Below, in pieces: positions 31,591-42,787 of a stretch of 64,000 nucleotides of DNA (within the stretch, counting starts at the first letter, position 1; every line of letters begins with the position of its first letter). The stretch comes from Symsagittifera roscoffensis. Lineage: Eukaryota > Xenacoelomorpha > Acoela > Convolutidae. Made by a program: the position numbers and the translations under genes. Under the pieces are notes generated by a model, which saw only the letters and a program-made list of their open reading frames with translations, did no database searches and was not told the origin of the DNA. The stretch lies in the NCBI RefSeq assembly GCF_963678635.1, contig NC_087063.1:49425220-49489219 (forward strand), given 5' to 3'.

Positions 31591-33021
31591 TTTTTCGGCC
31601 AGTTTTATAAAAAAAAAAATCAGGTGATCAGTTAATTTTCACTTGAATTTGAAAAATTCTCAAAAAAAATGTTTTTGGTGTCATTTGAGTAAGACTTCTA
31701 TCTTTTTGTGTGCTATATTTTGAAAAAAAAACTCATTCCAGTACCAGATGAGACAAGCATGTGATCATTTTGATTGATCTATTTTTTCCTTTTTAGTAGC
31801 TTAGTTTCCGTCGGCTAGTTTGCCATGAGTGTTGTATCGCAATTGTGAGAAAGTCGCAAATTCATTTCCAATGGCAAACTGCGAATTGACACTGCAATTA
31901 ATTGTCCCATGTTAATTTGGAACTTGGATCAACTCGAAATCCTCTGTCGAAAACAAATTTTAGTCTTCAGTGAGCTTTTGTTGAGTTCTCTCCGTGACTG
32001 AATTTGAATTGATGCTTTATTTGTAGATTTGATAGAACCTTAAATTTAATCACGATTGCGGATAACGGCAACTACGCTAAGTTCCTACCCAGATTTATGA
32101 ACTTGGAGTATAATGTATTAGAAAATTATAGTTTAATGTATTAGGGTAGCTGCTCCTCTTACATACGGCTTTAAAGTTTTTGACCCTGGCGATTAGCAAA
32201 GGTATTATTGCAACATTGTACAATAGTTTCCGCTGCATATAACTTTTTTCACAGGACTCATCTCATGGATGTCTATATGAGCAAGATATTTCATTGCAAC
32301 AGACATATTTTGAGCATGGCTATATTTTAAACATCCGTCCTGTTCGAATTTCTTGCAAACTTCATATTTGCAAACTCGATTTGTAAATTTTTTAATTTTT
32401 TGTTTGCTTTCTCTTTTTTTGTCGGCTGAATAGGTTTCTGCCTATATTATTGTGGCCTCATGTTGCCCTGTTTGTTGAGCGAACTATTTTATTTTTTGAG
32501 GGGAAGAGACTTTCGACTCATTTTCTGTCAGCTAGTTCGCCATGCAGTTTTTATTAATCGCAAGTGTTGCGAAGCTCCGCTTTGCCTCTGCTTAAAGAAT
32601 ATTTTGAAGGTAGCACTGTTGATTAATGTCGTATTTGCTTCTTGGCATGATCATTGGCATGTTTTTGATCTCAATGGCAAGTAGTATATGTCGGGGCAGT
32701 TCAGCCGGAGGGAGGGGGTGGGGTGGGGTGAAGACCTCTATGTATTAACATAGGCTAAAGAGTATCCGGCTAAAGAGTATGTTTTTTGTGTGGAAATGTC
32801 TAGTTTTTTCGCAAAATTTTCAGCGCGCGTTACCTAATGGGTAAATATTATTGGTGTATTACGTGCGAATAGATTTTCTAATGTTACCAAATTGCATATA
32901 GATTTCAGATGGTAAGATGGTTTCGAGAAAAAAAATTTGGCGCTCGATTTTGCCAATGTTCAAGATTCCAAATGTTTTTTTTTAATCGAAAAACAATATA
33001 TTGTTAAGCCAAACGTAGCGT
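31591..33021. other. Non-coding part of unit A with one short ORF
   Basis: Mostly AT-rich. The only longer plus-strand frame (32460-32684, 74 codons) is repeated unchanged in unit B (38177-38401), which is expected from the recent duplication and is not evidence for coding. A short G-rich stretch (GGAGGGAGGGGGTGGGGTGG) occurs near 32708-32730. Confidence 0.4.
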
Positions 33022-33172
33022 TTAAAAAAATTCGGCCGCATCGTGCAAAATAGCGTGCAAACGTAAAATTTTGGAATTTTTTAAGTATTTGTCCAAGGCA
33101 GAGTTATCAATACCAATCAAGCCACCATAAGGTCTCAACTTAATTAAAATGTCGTAGTTAAGATTATCGGAA
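33022..33172 (-). pseudogene. Possible O-methyltransferase exon, unit A
   Basis: On the minus strand a TTTTTTTTTAG acceptor (ending at 33173) is followed by an open stretch with DNLNYDILIKLRPYGGLIGI. The NY...RP-GGLI-IDN pattern matches the late strand of class I SAM-dependent O-methyltransferases of the caffeoyl-CoA/COMTD1 family (usually DADK-NY...GG-I-DNVLW), but here IDNS follows and the usual Trp is missing. The stop comes ~23 codons later, without the normal C-terminus. It could be an exon of a host gene captured in the repeat, or chance similarity. Confidence 0.3.
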
Positions 33173-33435
33173 CTAAAAAAAAACAGATAATGCAGCTAGA
33201 AAGTACTTTTGTCGGTTAGAATTATCAGGATAAGTTTGTTTAGAAGACGTATAAATTTCGTAAATTAGTTTTAAGTCGATAGGAGTTACTCTGCTTTTTT
33301 ACAATTTCATAGTTTATTTTTTCCAACACCGCTCCAACCTGCTAACTTTCAAGCCAGTGGAAATAAAAGTGAACTTGCAAAATAAAAGATACCACTCATA
33401 CTCACTAAGATAACGGTGGTAAAAAATTAAATAAA

Positions 33436-33699
33436 TCACCGGAAGTTTTTTGTATTTTGATAGCTTGTTGAAACATAGACGAAAACTTGTTCTTTGAAAA
33501 TTGACTCGTACTCTTTCTTTGAAAATTCCTTTGCCCTTTCGAGAAAGACGACGTAGTGTTCCTTACAAAAATTGAAACGTAAGTTTTTTTCTGCGGTTGA
33601 AAACACTCTTAATTGTAAATGTTCATGATCAATATCCTCAGTACACCAAGTTCCATCTAATTTCAATTTTCTTATTTCCAAATTTGACAAATTTATCAT
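33436..33699 (-). CDS. Hypothetical 87-codon ORF, unit A
   Basis: Open frame starting MINLSNLEIRKLKLDGTW. Unit B (39154-39417) differs by two residues (Ser5 to Pro, Lys49 to Asn). It has a charged middle (FLERAKEFSKKEYESIF) and no recognised domain. It precedes the possible O-methyltransferase exon on the same strand by ~260 nt, with a GTGATT donor-like site near its end, so it might be an upstream exon of the same gene. Confidence 0.35.
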   Translation of the reverse strand: MINLSNLEIRKLKLDGTWCTEDIDHEHLQLRVFSTAEKNLRFNFCKEHYVVFLERAKEFSKKEYESIFKEQVFVYVSTSYQNTKNFR

Positions 33700-33844
33700 T
33701 TGGTAAATTTTGCCCAGAAACGGCCGCCGCCTTTGGAGAGTAATGTCAATTTACTGCCTTTTCATTCAGCTTTAAGTCCTGTTGGTACTTTATCCACATA
33801 TATCACCTCATTGTCATGGTCTATGGTTACTCTCTCTGAATTTT

Positions 33845-34243
33845 TTATGATTTCAAGTATGGTTTTTGCTCTAATAAATTTTCCTCTAAAACCTGTAACT
33901 GTCCCAAAATACTTTCGGCCTGACTATCGTTTTTCTCTTCTAATATCTCATCTTTATCACGTTCGACCTTTTCTTCTTCATCGTCCGTTAGCAGTACAAG
34001 TTGTTCTTGTTTGGGCTCAGCGGTATTTTTCGTAAATGTTTCTTTCGTTGCAGTAGTCTTACTAGTTTGAGGAGGTAATTGGGGTCTAAGCAGGTTAAGG
34101 TAGGATATTTGAGCGTTTTTCTGCTTAATAGTATTATCGGGAAGAACACGTGCAGCATGTGGCTGCTCTTTAACATATAAGTGTTTCGGAATTAGAATGA
34201 ATTCTTTATCAGTCATAATTAGGTTGTGAGGAACTTGTAACAA
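33845..34243 (-). CDS. Polinton acidic protein of unknown function, copy 2
   Basis: 132-codon counterpart of the ORF at 28105-28521, ending six codons earlier because of a substitution that creates a stop after YLKS. Otherwise nearly identical, with the same LIPKHLYVKEQ N-terminus and acidic DDEEEKVERDKDE block. Downstream partner of ATPase copy 2. Confidence 0.5.
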   Translation of the reverse strand: MLQVPHNLIMTDKEFILIPKHLYVKEQPHAARVLPDNTIKQKNAQISYLNLLRPQLPPQTSKTTATKETFTKNTAEPKQEQLVLLTDDEEEKVERDKDEILEEKNDSQAESILGQLQVLEENLLEQKPYLKS

Positions 34244-34464
34244 AATTAAAATATTTGCCGCACTAATTGAAAATCTGCTTTACTCAAAATAGTCGCACGT
34301 TTTTGACAGTTTCTGGAGTGATTAAATGTTTGTATGCTGTCTCGGATCGTTCGATATTTGCAATTTTAACGGGTACTTTTTCATTGACTACATTTAGCAA
34401 ACGTTCACAAATAAGTGTTATGATCTCGCGATTTCAAGTTTTTCTAAATAATCGTCTTCGTTGG

Positions 34465-35220
34465 TCAGGTGTCAGTTGTACCATATGCCGCAGAATAGAT
34501 ACGTTTTTCTTCTTCATTTAAGATTGGAGTAGTTTCTGCTTTAGATAAGGGTAAATAAAAAATTGTTGGCCCAGGCCGTGTGATGTTTGAACAATATCTC
34601 AAACAATCTGATGTGCGGGAATCCATGTCGGTTAAAAGATGTCCAAAAGAGTCTCTGGTAGCTATTTCGTAACAGCTTCTCAAAAATTTTAATACATTCA
34701 ATTGTCGTCCTAAAAGATCTAGTTGCTGAACGTCACGAGGCGATTTTAACAGAATGATGCGTGAAGTGTTCAAATCAATCGTACGCGACCGTCGATTTTG
34801 TTGAAACAAGTTATGCTTAACATACCTTACATCTATCCCTCTATGTCTACCCGATGACGCTAATCTAACAAATTCCTTGTCATTATAGTTGTCTTCACAT
34901 GAATCATCGAAAACTAGAAGAACATTTTCTAAATTTCTTAAAAATTCGAATCCGTTGAATTTCATGAGCCTCACATTTACTTCGCGAGAAGACACTTTTT
35001 CTGAGAATGCAGGTTGCAACTCTTTGTAAAGATATAGAACGGTCCCAAATTTAGGGTAAAAAGTACTTCTAATCAAAAGTTTGAAAGTCAACTCAGTTTT
35101 CCCGGATCCTGAGGGTCTCACTATCGCCAAGAATACTCTTAGCGAAGTATCAATCACTTTATTCATATCCTCGGATTTGGAATTACGTAACCAACCAAGC
35201 CGAATAAAATCGCAAATCAA
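34465..35220 (-). CDS. A32/FtsK-HerA-type packaging ATPase of the Polinton, copy 2 (uninterrupted)
   Basis: 251 codons without a stop. P-loop RPSGSGKT at residues 35-42 (the first position is Arg where Gly or Ala is usual), Walker B LLVFDD at 101-106, GRHRGIDVRYVKHNLF from 124, then SRTIDLNTS, LKSPRDVQQLDLLGRQLN and GPTIFYLPLS near the C-terminus. These blocks are typical of Polinton and adintovirus ATPases that pump DNA into capsids. Length is near the usual 230-260. Alone among the Polinton genes here it reads through intact, but it is cut off from the other virion genes by the duplication. Confidence 0.85.
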   Translation of the reverse strand: MICDFIRLGWLRNSKSEDMNKVIDTSLRVFLAIVRPSGSGKTELTFKLLIRSTFYPKFGTVLYLYKELQPAFSEKVSSREVNVRLMKFNGFEFLRNLENVLLVFDDSCEDNYNDKEFVRLASSGRHRGIDVRYVKHNLFQQNRRSRTIDLNTSRIILLKSPRDVQQLDLLGRQLNVLKFLRSCYEIATRDSFGHLLTDMDSRTSDCLRYCSNITRPGPTIFYLPLSKAETTPILNEEEKRIYSAAYGTTDT

Positions 35221-35525
35221 ACTGAAGTTTCTTCTTAACTGATTGTAGTGACAGAAAGTTTGAAAATGCAGAAAATTGGTAAAATTAGAATAACTACCAT
35301 TTGCGCAACAAAAACTACTTCAGAACTTGGCAAAGTTACATTGTTACAAAAATTCCATGATTTTTTTCACTGTTTGTCTCGTTATAAACAAACTCTGTTA
35401 CTAATCTCGCGTCAAGTTCAACTACTGCTGCTGCTGTTTCTGACATTTGAGATCTGATTTATTCTACAGACTGTGTTAGACTTTTTCTAACTGTAAAGGA
35501 AGTTTGAAAAAAAAAACAATAAATT

Positions 35526-35643
35526 GAATCAGTATTATGAACAGTACAAAATTTCATAACGTGTGAAGTCTCTATCATTTATGTCATGCAATTCTAGAAC
35601 AAAGTTTACTGGGACGTTTGCAGTTTTTATAGTACAATCTTTT
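35526..35643. repeat. Third copy of the ~118 bp inverted repeat (unit B)
   Basis: Same orientation as 29806-29923 and inverted relative to 27854-27972. Unit B begins to the right of the left partner, so that partner is not duplicated. Confidence 0.85.
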
Positions 35644-35994
35644 CACAGTATCCTCTTTCACTAACCTCGGAATCTCATCTGGCAATTCACTGCTGTTTAA
35701 ATCCATCTGAACTCCTGGATCCATCTGAAGATCCACCTGAATCAATACGCTCTATTCTTGTTAATGAAATTTTAATATCACCCTCTGGAGTCATCCACGC
35801 ACAAAGCATTGCATTTGGTGATGGGTATGCAGGGATTCCGCAAAATATATGACCATATAATGGGGTTTCCGCCCTACATTATGCCATAATCGTCCTTTTT
35901 TTACTGCATTATTTGCATAATCGCTACGCTCAGGAATAATAAATAATGGCCATTATGGGGTTTTATTCGTTCCATTATTTTGAATGAAAACTTC

Positions 35995-36034
35995 CTATCG
36001 GAATTCACCTTTTAAGAAAGGTGAATTCCAATAG
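35995..36034. repeat. Near-perfect hairpin, unit B
   Basis: CTATCGGAATTCACCTTT pairs with AAAGGTGAATTCCAATAG. Equivalent to 30275-30314. Confidence 0.8.
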
Positions 36035-36304
36035 GTTCCAATATTCATAGATTCCAAAATAAAAAATCAGTCGCATAAGTTCCAAAATTTATCTTCTTGA
36101 ATTCTGATTGGTTGGAACTTGAGCCAACGCAATTTTGGATTGATTGTTTACGGTTCAACCAGCATAAACTCAAGCTGCAGAATAGTGACCGCCGCAGCCG
36201 CGCCAACGTGTTGCGAGCTTGCCAACAAAGGGTAGGACTCCTGAAATTGGTAAATCCTGCAATTTGTATTTTTTTATCCCTGATATTTTTCTTCTGTTTT
36301 ATTT

Positions 36305-37310
36305 TCGCTTGAAACTTACTAGGCGCAAAAGATTTGGTTTAATTTTAGTCGACTTCGAGACCTAAGTTTAAGTAGTTTTGAAGGTAACAAGAATGCTATA
36401 ATCCCCTCTGAGTCACAAGAACTTCAGAATAGAATATGTAGTCAAACGTTTTTTGCGATAGTGGTTTTGTTTCTTGATGAGTTGGTCGCTCATTTTTTGC
36501 CTGCGCCTGTAGTTTTTAGATTTTAACAAAAAAAATTGTTCCGTTCAAAGGAAACAAGTTTCTTATGATCTCCGAGTCAGAAGAGAGTTAGAATAGAATA
36601 TGTAGTCAAAAGGTTTTTGTGACTAGCAATTTTGTTTTCGCTTCTTGTGGAGTTGGTCGCGCTCCTTTTCTGCCTTCGCCTGTAATATTTAGGTTTTGAC
36701 AGAAAACATTCTTGTGCCATTTTTATGAAACAATTTAATTTAATTATTCTTGAGTTTAGATATTTTGCTTCTTTTGGCTCGAAAACTTTACTCGGCGAAA
36801 ATGATTTCGGCTTGTTTTTAATCGACCTATTGACCTAACTTTGGGTCGTTTCAAAGGAAACAAATTTTTTATGATCCCCTTCGAGTCACACAAAAATTTA
36901 GTATAAAATATTTTGTCAAAAGTTTTTTTTGTGACAGCGTTCGTTGCAAAGGAAACAAAATTGTTGTGAGCCCCACCGAGTCACAAGAAATTTAGAATAG
37001 AATATGTAGTCAAAAGTTTTTTTTGTAACAGCGATTGCTTTCGGTTCTTGTGGAGTTGGTCGCTCTCCTTTCTTGCTTGCGCCTGTGATTTTTAAATTTT
37101 AACAGAATTAAAATATATGTTCGTTTCAAAGGAAACAGAATTGTTATAACCGCCTCCGACTCACAAGAAACTTAGAAAAGATTATGCAGTCAAAAGTTTT
37201 TTGTGACTAGCGATTTTGTTTTTGATTCTTGTGGAGTTCGTCGCTCTGCTTACCTGCCTGCGCCCGTAATTTTTAATTTTTCAAAGAATTAAAAAAATTC
37301 CTGTATTTTT
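36305..37310. repeat. ~180 bp minisatellite array, unit B
   Basis: Duplicate of the array at 30590-31590, with the same order of units and only scattered differences. Confidence 0.85.
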
Positions 37311-38739
37311 TTTTCGACCAGTTTCATGAAAAAAAATGAGGTGATCAGTTAATTTTCACTTGAATTTGAAAAATTCTCAAAAAAATGTTGTTTTGGGTGT
37401 CATTTGAGTAAGACTTCTATCTTTTTGTGTGCTATATTTTGAAAAAAACTCATTCCAGTACCAGATGAGACAAGCATGTGATCATTTTGATTGATCTATT
37501 TTTTCCTTTTTAGCGGCTTAGTTTCCGTCGGCTAGTTTGCCATGAGTGTTGTCTCGCAATTGTGAGAAAATGGCAAATTCATTTCCAATGGCAAACTGCG
37601 AATTGACACTGCAATTAATTGTCCCATGTTAATTTGGAACTTGGATCAACTCGAAATCCTCTGTCGAAAAAAAATTTTAGTCTTCAGTGAGCTTTTGTTG
37701 AGTTCTCTCCGTGACTGAATTTGAATTGATGCTTTATTTGTAGATTTGATAGAACTTTAAATTTAATCACGATTGCGGATAACGGCAACTACGCTAAGTT
37801 CCTACCCAGATTTATGAACTTGGAGTATAATGTATTAGAAATTTATAGTTTAATGTATTAGGGTAGCTGCTCCTCTTACATACGGCTTTAAAGTTTTTGA
37901 CCCTGGCGATTAGCAAAGGTATTATTGTAACATTGTACAATAGTTTCCGCTGCATATAACTTTTTCACAGGACTCATCTCATGGATGTCTATATGAGCAA
38001 GATATTTCATTGCAACAGACATATTTTGAGCATGGCTATATTTTAAACATCCGTCCTGTTCGAATTTCTTGCAAACTTCATATTTGCAAACTCGATTTGT
38101 AAATTTTTTAATTTTTTGTTTGCTTTCTCTTTTTTTTGTCGGCTGAATAGGTTTCTGCCTATATTATTGTGGCCTCATGTTGCCCTGTTTGTTGAGCGAA
38201 CTATTTTATTTTTTGAGGGGAAGAGACTTTCGACTCATTTTCTGTCAGCTAGTTCGCCATGCAGTTTTTATTAATCGCAAGTGTTGCGAAGCTCCGCTTT
38301 GCCTCTGCTTAAAGAATATTTTGAAGGTAGCACTGTTGATTAATGTCGTATTTGCTTCTTGGCATGATCATTGGCATGTTTTTGATCTCAATGGCAAGTA
38401 GTATATGTCGGGGCAGTTCAGCCGGAGGGAGGGGGGTGGGGTGGGGTGAAGACCTCTATGTATTAACATAGGCTAAAGAGTATCCGGCTAAAGAGTATGT
38501 TTTTTGTGTGGAAATGTCTAGTTTTTTCGCAAAATTTTCAGCGCGCGTTACCTAATGGGTAAATATTATTGGTGTATTACGTGCGAATAGATTTTCTAAT
38601 GTTACCAAATTGCATATAGATTTCAGATGGTAAGATGGTTTCGAGAAAAAAAATTTGGCGCTCGATTTTGCCAATGTTCAAGATTCCAAATGTTTTTTTT
38701 TAATCGAAAAACAATATATTGTTAAGCCAAACGTAGCGT

Positions 38740-38890
38740 TTAAAAAAATTCGGCCGCATCGTGCAAAATAGCGTGCAAACGTAAAATTTTGGAATTTTTT
38801 AAGTATTTGTCCAAGGCAGAGTTATCAATACCAATCAAGCCACCATAAGGTCTCAACTTAATTAAAATGTCGTAGTTAAGATTATCGGAA
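38740..38890 (-). pseudogene. Possible O-methyltransferase exon, unit B
   Basis: Duplicate of 33022-33172 with the same acceptor and the same open stretch. The duplication is too recent for its conservation to inform on function. Confidence 0.3.
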
Positions 38891-39153
38891 CTAAAAAAAA
38901 ACAGATAATGCAGCTAGAAAGTACTTTTGTCGGTTAGAATTATCGGGATAAGTTTGTTTAGAAGACGTATAAATTTCGTAAATTAGTTTTAAATCGATAG
39001 GAGTTACTCTGCTTTTTTACAATTTCATAGTTTATTTTTTCCAACACCGCTCCAACCTGCTAACTTTCAAGCCAGTGGAAATAAAAGTGAACTTGCAAAA
39101 TAAAAGATACCACTCATACTCACTAAGATAACGGTGGTAAAAAATTAAATAAA

Positions 39154-39417
39154 TCACCGGAAGTTTTTTGTATTTTGATAGCTTGTTGAAACATAGACGA
39201 AAACTTGTTCTTTGAAAATTGACTCGTACTCTTTCTTTGAAAATTCCTTTGCCCTTTCGAGAAAGACGACGTAGTGTTCATTACAAAAATTGAAACGTAA
39301 GTTTTTTTCTGCGGTTGAAAACACTCTTAATTGTAAATGTTCATGATCAATATCCTCAGTACACCAAGTTCCATCTAATTTCAATTTTCTTATTTCCAAA
39401 TTTGGCAAATTTATCAT
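39154..39417 (-). CDS. Hypothetical 87-codon ORF, unit B
   Basis: Copy of the ORF at 33436-33699 with two residue changes. Same strand and spacing relative to the possible O-methyltransferase exon. Confidence 0.35.
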   Translation of the reverse strand: MINLPNLEIRKLKLDGTWCTEDIDHEHLQLRVFSTAEKNLRFNFCNEHYVVFLERAKEFSKKEYESIFKEQVFVYVSTSYQNTKNFR

Positions 39418-39482
39418 TTGGTAAATTTTGCCCAGAAACGGCCGCCGCCTTTGGAGAGTAATGTCAATTTACTGCCTTTTCA

Positions 39483-40032
39483 CCAGAAAATATAGGTCAA
39501 GTTAAGGAATTAGTTTACTGCTGCCAACAGTTAAGCTATGCTGCCAAAATCGCCGGCGAATTTTTATTAAATACCATAATAGTCAATTCCCCGTTCACTA
39601 ACAAGTTTCAACTAGGTCGAAAGTTCATTTGCCCGAAACAATTGTAACAATTAATATGATTCATATAACTAACCAGGACCAATAATTAGGACCTCAAAAA
39701 TTGGAATTAGAAATGATTTTGTATCGTGTTCCTTGTTGTTAAGCTAAACTTAGCAAGATCCTAAGTAGGGGGTCTTCTGCTTTTTGTGTGGAAAATTTCT
39801 TTCGTTTACGAAATTCTAGGATGAGGGTCCTCCAAAAAATTAAGGACCCCTTTCCTAGGATTTTGCTTTATGTTAGGACCCCCCCTTAGGATCCGGGACG
39901 CGATACAATACTACTCGCAGCTTCGCCTGTGTAAAAAATTGTCGGCTTATTAGTTGATGCTTGTTTTCTGGCTTAGTTGCCACATCTTAGATCTTTTGTT
40001 GAACGAAATTTTCCTTGTTGTGTTTTGATTGA
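39483..40032. other. Unique spacer after the tandem duplication
   Basis: No gene. It contains a cluster of AGGACCC and GGGTCCT words (39825-39900) that can form small hairpins, ending in GGATCCGGGACGCGATACAA. Confidence 0.4.
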
Positions 40033-41075
40033 ATCCTGCAATTGGGTTTTTTTTTATCCTTGATATTTTCTTTTCATTTTATTTTCGCTTGAAACTTACT
40101 AGGCGCAAAAGATTTCGGTTTAATTTTAATCGACTTCGGGACCTAACTTTAAGTCGTTTTAAAAGTAACAAAAATGTTTTAATCCCCTCTGAGTCACAAG
40201 AATATCAGAATAGAATATGTAGTCAAACGTTTTTTTGGCGACAGTGATTTTGTTTTGGTTTTTTGTGGCGTTGGTCTTTCTCCTTTTTTGCCTGCGCCTG
40301 TAGTTTTTAGATTTTAACAAAAAAAAATGTTGTTCCGTTCAAAGGAAACAAATAACAAATTTCTTATGATCTCCGAGTCAGAAGAGAGTTAGAATAGAAT
40401 ATGTAGTCAAACGTTTTTTTGTGACAAGCTATTTTATTTTCGCTTCTTGTGGAGTTGGTCACGCCCCTTTTCTGCCTTCTCCTGTAATATTTAGATTTTG
40501 ACAGAAAACATTCTTGTGCCAGTTTTATGAAAAAATTTCATTTAATTATCCTTGAGTTTAGATATTTTACTTCTTTGGGCTCGAAAATTTTACTCGGTGA
40601 AAATGATTTCGGCTTGTTTTTAGTCGCCCTAGTGACCTAACTTTGGGTCGTTTCAAAGGAAACAAAATTTTTATGATCCCCTTCGAGTCACAAACAATTT
40701 AGAATATAATATTCTGTCAAAAGTTTTTTGTGACAGCGTTCGTTGCAAAGGAAACAAAATTGTTGTGAGCCCCTCCGAGTCAGAAGAAATTTAGAATAGA
40801 ATATGTAGTCAAAATTTGTTTTTTGTAGCAGCGATTGCTTTCGGTTCTTGTGGAGTTAGTCGCTCTCCTTTCTTGCTTGCGCCTGTGATTTATAGATTTT
40901 AACATAACTAAAAGATTTGATCGTTTCAAAGGAAACAGAATTGTTATAAACCCCTCAGACCCACAAGAAATTTAGAAAAGATTATGCACTCCAAAGTTTT
41001 TTGTGACTAGCGATTTTGTTTTTGATTCGGAGTTGTGGAGTTCATCGCTCCCCTCTCCTGCCTGCGCCTTGGAAC
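40033..41075. repeat. ~180 bp minisatellite array, third copy
   Basis: Homologous to the arrays inside units A and B, including the preceding ATCCTTGATATTTTCTTTT-like lead-in, but clearly more diverged from them than they are from each other. This copy is therefore older than the 5.72 kb duplication. It abuts the retroelement region. Confidence 0.85.
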
Positions 41076-41089
41076 CAGATCTAAACTAC

Positions 41090-42787
41090 ATTTTATTATT
41101 GGTTATAAATTAGATATTTTATCACTATAAAATATTTAATTTTAACCAATCATGATCCATCTAACTATCAACCCACTTTTTATAAGTGCTGAAATTACTT
41201 GTAATTTCAGCACCAGAGAGATTTAAATTTAACTTAGAAATTAGTTACCTCTCCAGGAGACCTTCTAGCAATCGCAATAAGCCAGTATACTCTAGATCTA
41301 TTGAGCCTAGCAGAGACTAGTTAAACACCCTGAGACTAGTAGATATAAGAGTAAGATTAGGATCGGTATTAGACTAAGAAGTTGCACGAATCTATCCGGC
41401 TGAAAATAAGATAGCATGACGAGCAGACGTTGTACCCTATCCGAAATTACCCTATGAGTTACACCAAGAACGAAACTCATCTGGTGAGACCATAATTCTC
41501 GAATAAGACCTTAAAAAACGAATTAGCTTAGAACTAACAAGATAAATTAGAATTAGACAAAAAAATTTTCGAAATGTTACATGACAATAATTTATTTGAA
41601 ATGTCTCAACGACTCAATAGATGAGAGCCGCTATTCCGTACAATACGAGAACTACCCGGTGTTGCAAGAAGACCTGGGACAAGAGACGATCTACGACTAC
41701 GAAGAAACTTACCAATAAGTTTCATGGTCGTACAGAAAAAGCCAACACAAACTTTTATATTTAGAATTTTACTAGCAATGAATTTAGATTTTCGTTTGCA
41801 AACATAAAACTTTGAAGAAAAATCTTCAAAGATTTTTTCAGGCGCTAAACCAAATTTAATCTTGTACAATAACGATTGATAAAAATATCTCGAATTGTTT
41901 CCTCCAAAACTGCAGTAAGATTCAAAAAGATATCTGAAAAACATATTTATTGAAAATAAAAATAAAAATTAGTTAACCTGATCATAATTTATTAGTATAT
42001 ACAAATCATCCTGTCATCTCCCGCTTCATCACCTAAACATAACAGCAATTATAAAACTACTAATATCATACAAAATTAAACCTTTCTATCAATTAAAAAC
42101 TTAAATTATTTCTAAAGGCTTATCCTAATTTTTACTTTTATTTGACTTAACTTATTAAATCTTAAATTAGATCATCAAGGCTTTCCTTGGATCTCCAGTA
42201 AATAATTAAATTTAATCCTTTTTATACCATTAAAATTTATATCCTGATCATCAAGGCTTATTCTTGGATCAAATAGAACAATTTGTTCTCCCCAACCATT
42301 TAATAAAGTGTCTAACGAGCTCAAACGTCGATTCACAACCCAACCATTTCAAATACCCAGGACTAATAGAAAATTTTCAAATCACTCTAACCATTCTAAT
42401 TAAGCTAAACAGTGAAGAACTTCGGTTATTCATCCTTCAGTTGATCCCCCCTCTTACCTTACCTAGGCTAATTTTTAAATCTTAGTAAGTATTAAAATAT
42501 TACCTAACGAACTACTTGCGTTCTAATTATACCTGAACCTTGTAGATCGATTTACTATTCTCCAACCCTTGAACACAATCATTACCCCTAAGTAAGATTA
42601 AGTAAGTTAACATCTTAACTTAGAATAGCCACGAGAAAGTAACAATCGTTCTCTGGAATTGATATATGCTTTTCTCTCCAACCCTGAAGAAAAGATCCAA
42701 GTTAGGCTAACCAAAAAATCGTAAGGACTAACAGTCTAGGATATTAAAATCACTAATAACAACCTTCCATCCTTCATCCTAAACCGT
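41090..42787 (+). other. Putative 5' LTR/leader of the retroelement
   Basis: Non-coding on the element strand. A TTTTTATAAG TATA-like box at ~41177 is followed by a perfect 13 bp hairpin (41186-41213). GATCATCAAGGCTT followed by CTTGGATC recurs at ~42171 and ~42246. LTR ends and a primer-binding site were not identified because the 3' LTR is not in the window. A 112-codon minus-strand frame at 41606-41944 has no motif and is not called. Confidence 0.4.
41186..41213. repeat. Perfect 13 bp hairpin next to a TATA-like box
   Basis: GTGCTGAAATTAC, a 2-nt TT loop, then GTAATTTCAGCAC. It follows TTTTTATAAG directly. On RNA it would form a stable stem-loop near the 5' end if transcription starts at this box. 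Confidence 0.85.

Larger units (their letters stand above)
28043..33764 (+). repeat. Tandem duplication unit A (5,722 bp)
   Basis: Begins at TTCAGCTTTAA (28043) and ends at ...CTGCCTTTTCA (33764), where unit B starts again with TTCAGCTTTAA. It matches unit B along its whole length with scattered substitutions and small indels, and by eye is well over 95 percent identical. It contains the acidic gene, ATPase copy 1, the hairpin, the minisatellite, and the 74- and 87-codon ORFs. Confidence 0.92.
33765..39482 (+). repeat. Tandem duplication unit B (5,718 bp)
   Basis: Direct head-to-tail copy of unit A. The shift between matching points is 5,717-5,722 bp along the unit, reflecting small indels in homopolymers. 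It ends at ...TGCCTTTTCA (39482), after which the sequence is unique. ATPase copy 2 within it lacks the frameshift seen in copy 1. Confidence 0.92.

Noticed and set aside
32460-32684. 74-codon ORF identical in units A and B (also 38177-38401)
   Set aside because: Identity follows from the recent duplication; no motif or start context supports coding.
32700-32735. G-quadruplex in the GGAGGGAGGGGG stretch (and its unit B copy)
   Set aside because: G-runs are present but short and isolated, with no link to a promoter or origin; not supportable from sequence alone.
41606-41944. 112-codon minus-strand ORF in the putative LTR/leader
   Set aside because: Antisense to the retroelement, no recognisable domain, no second copy to test conservation.
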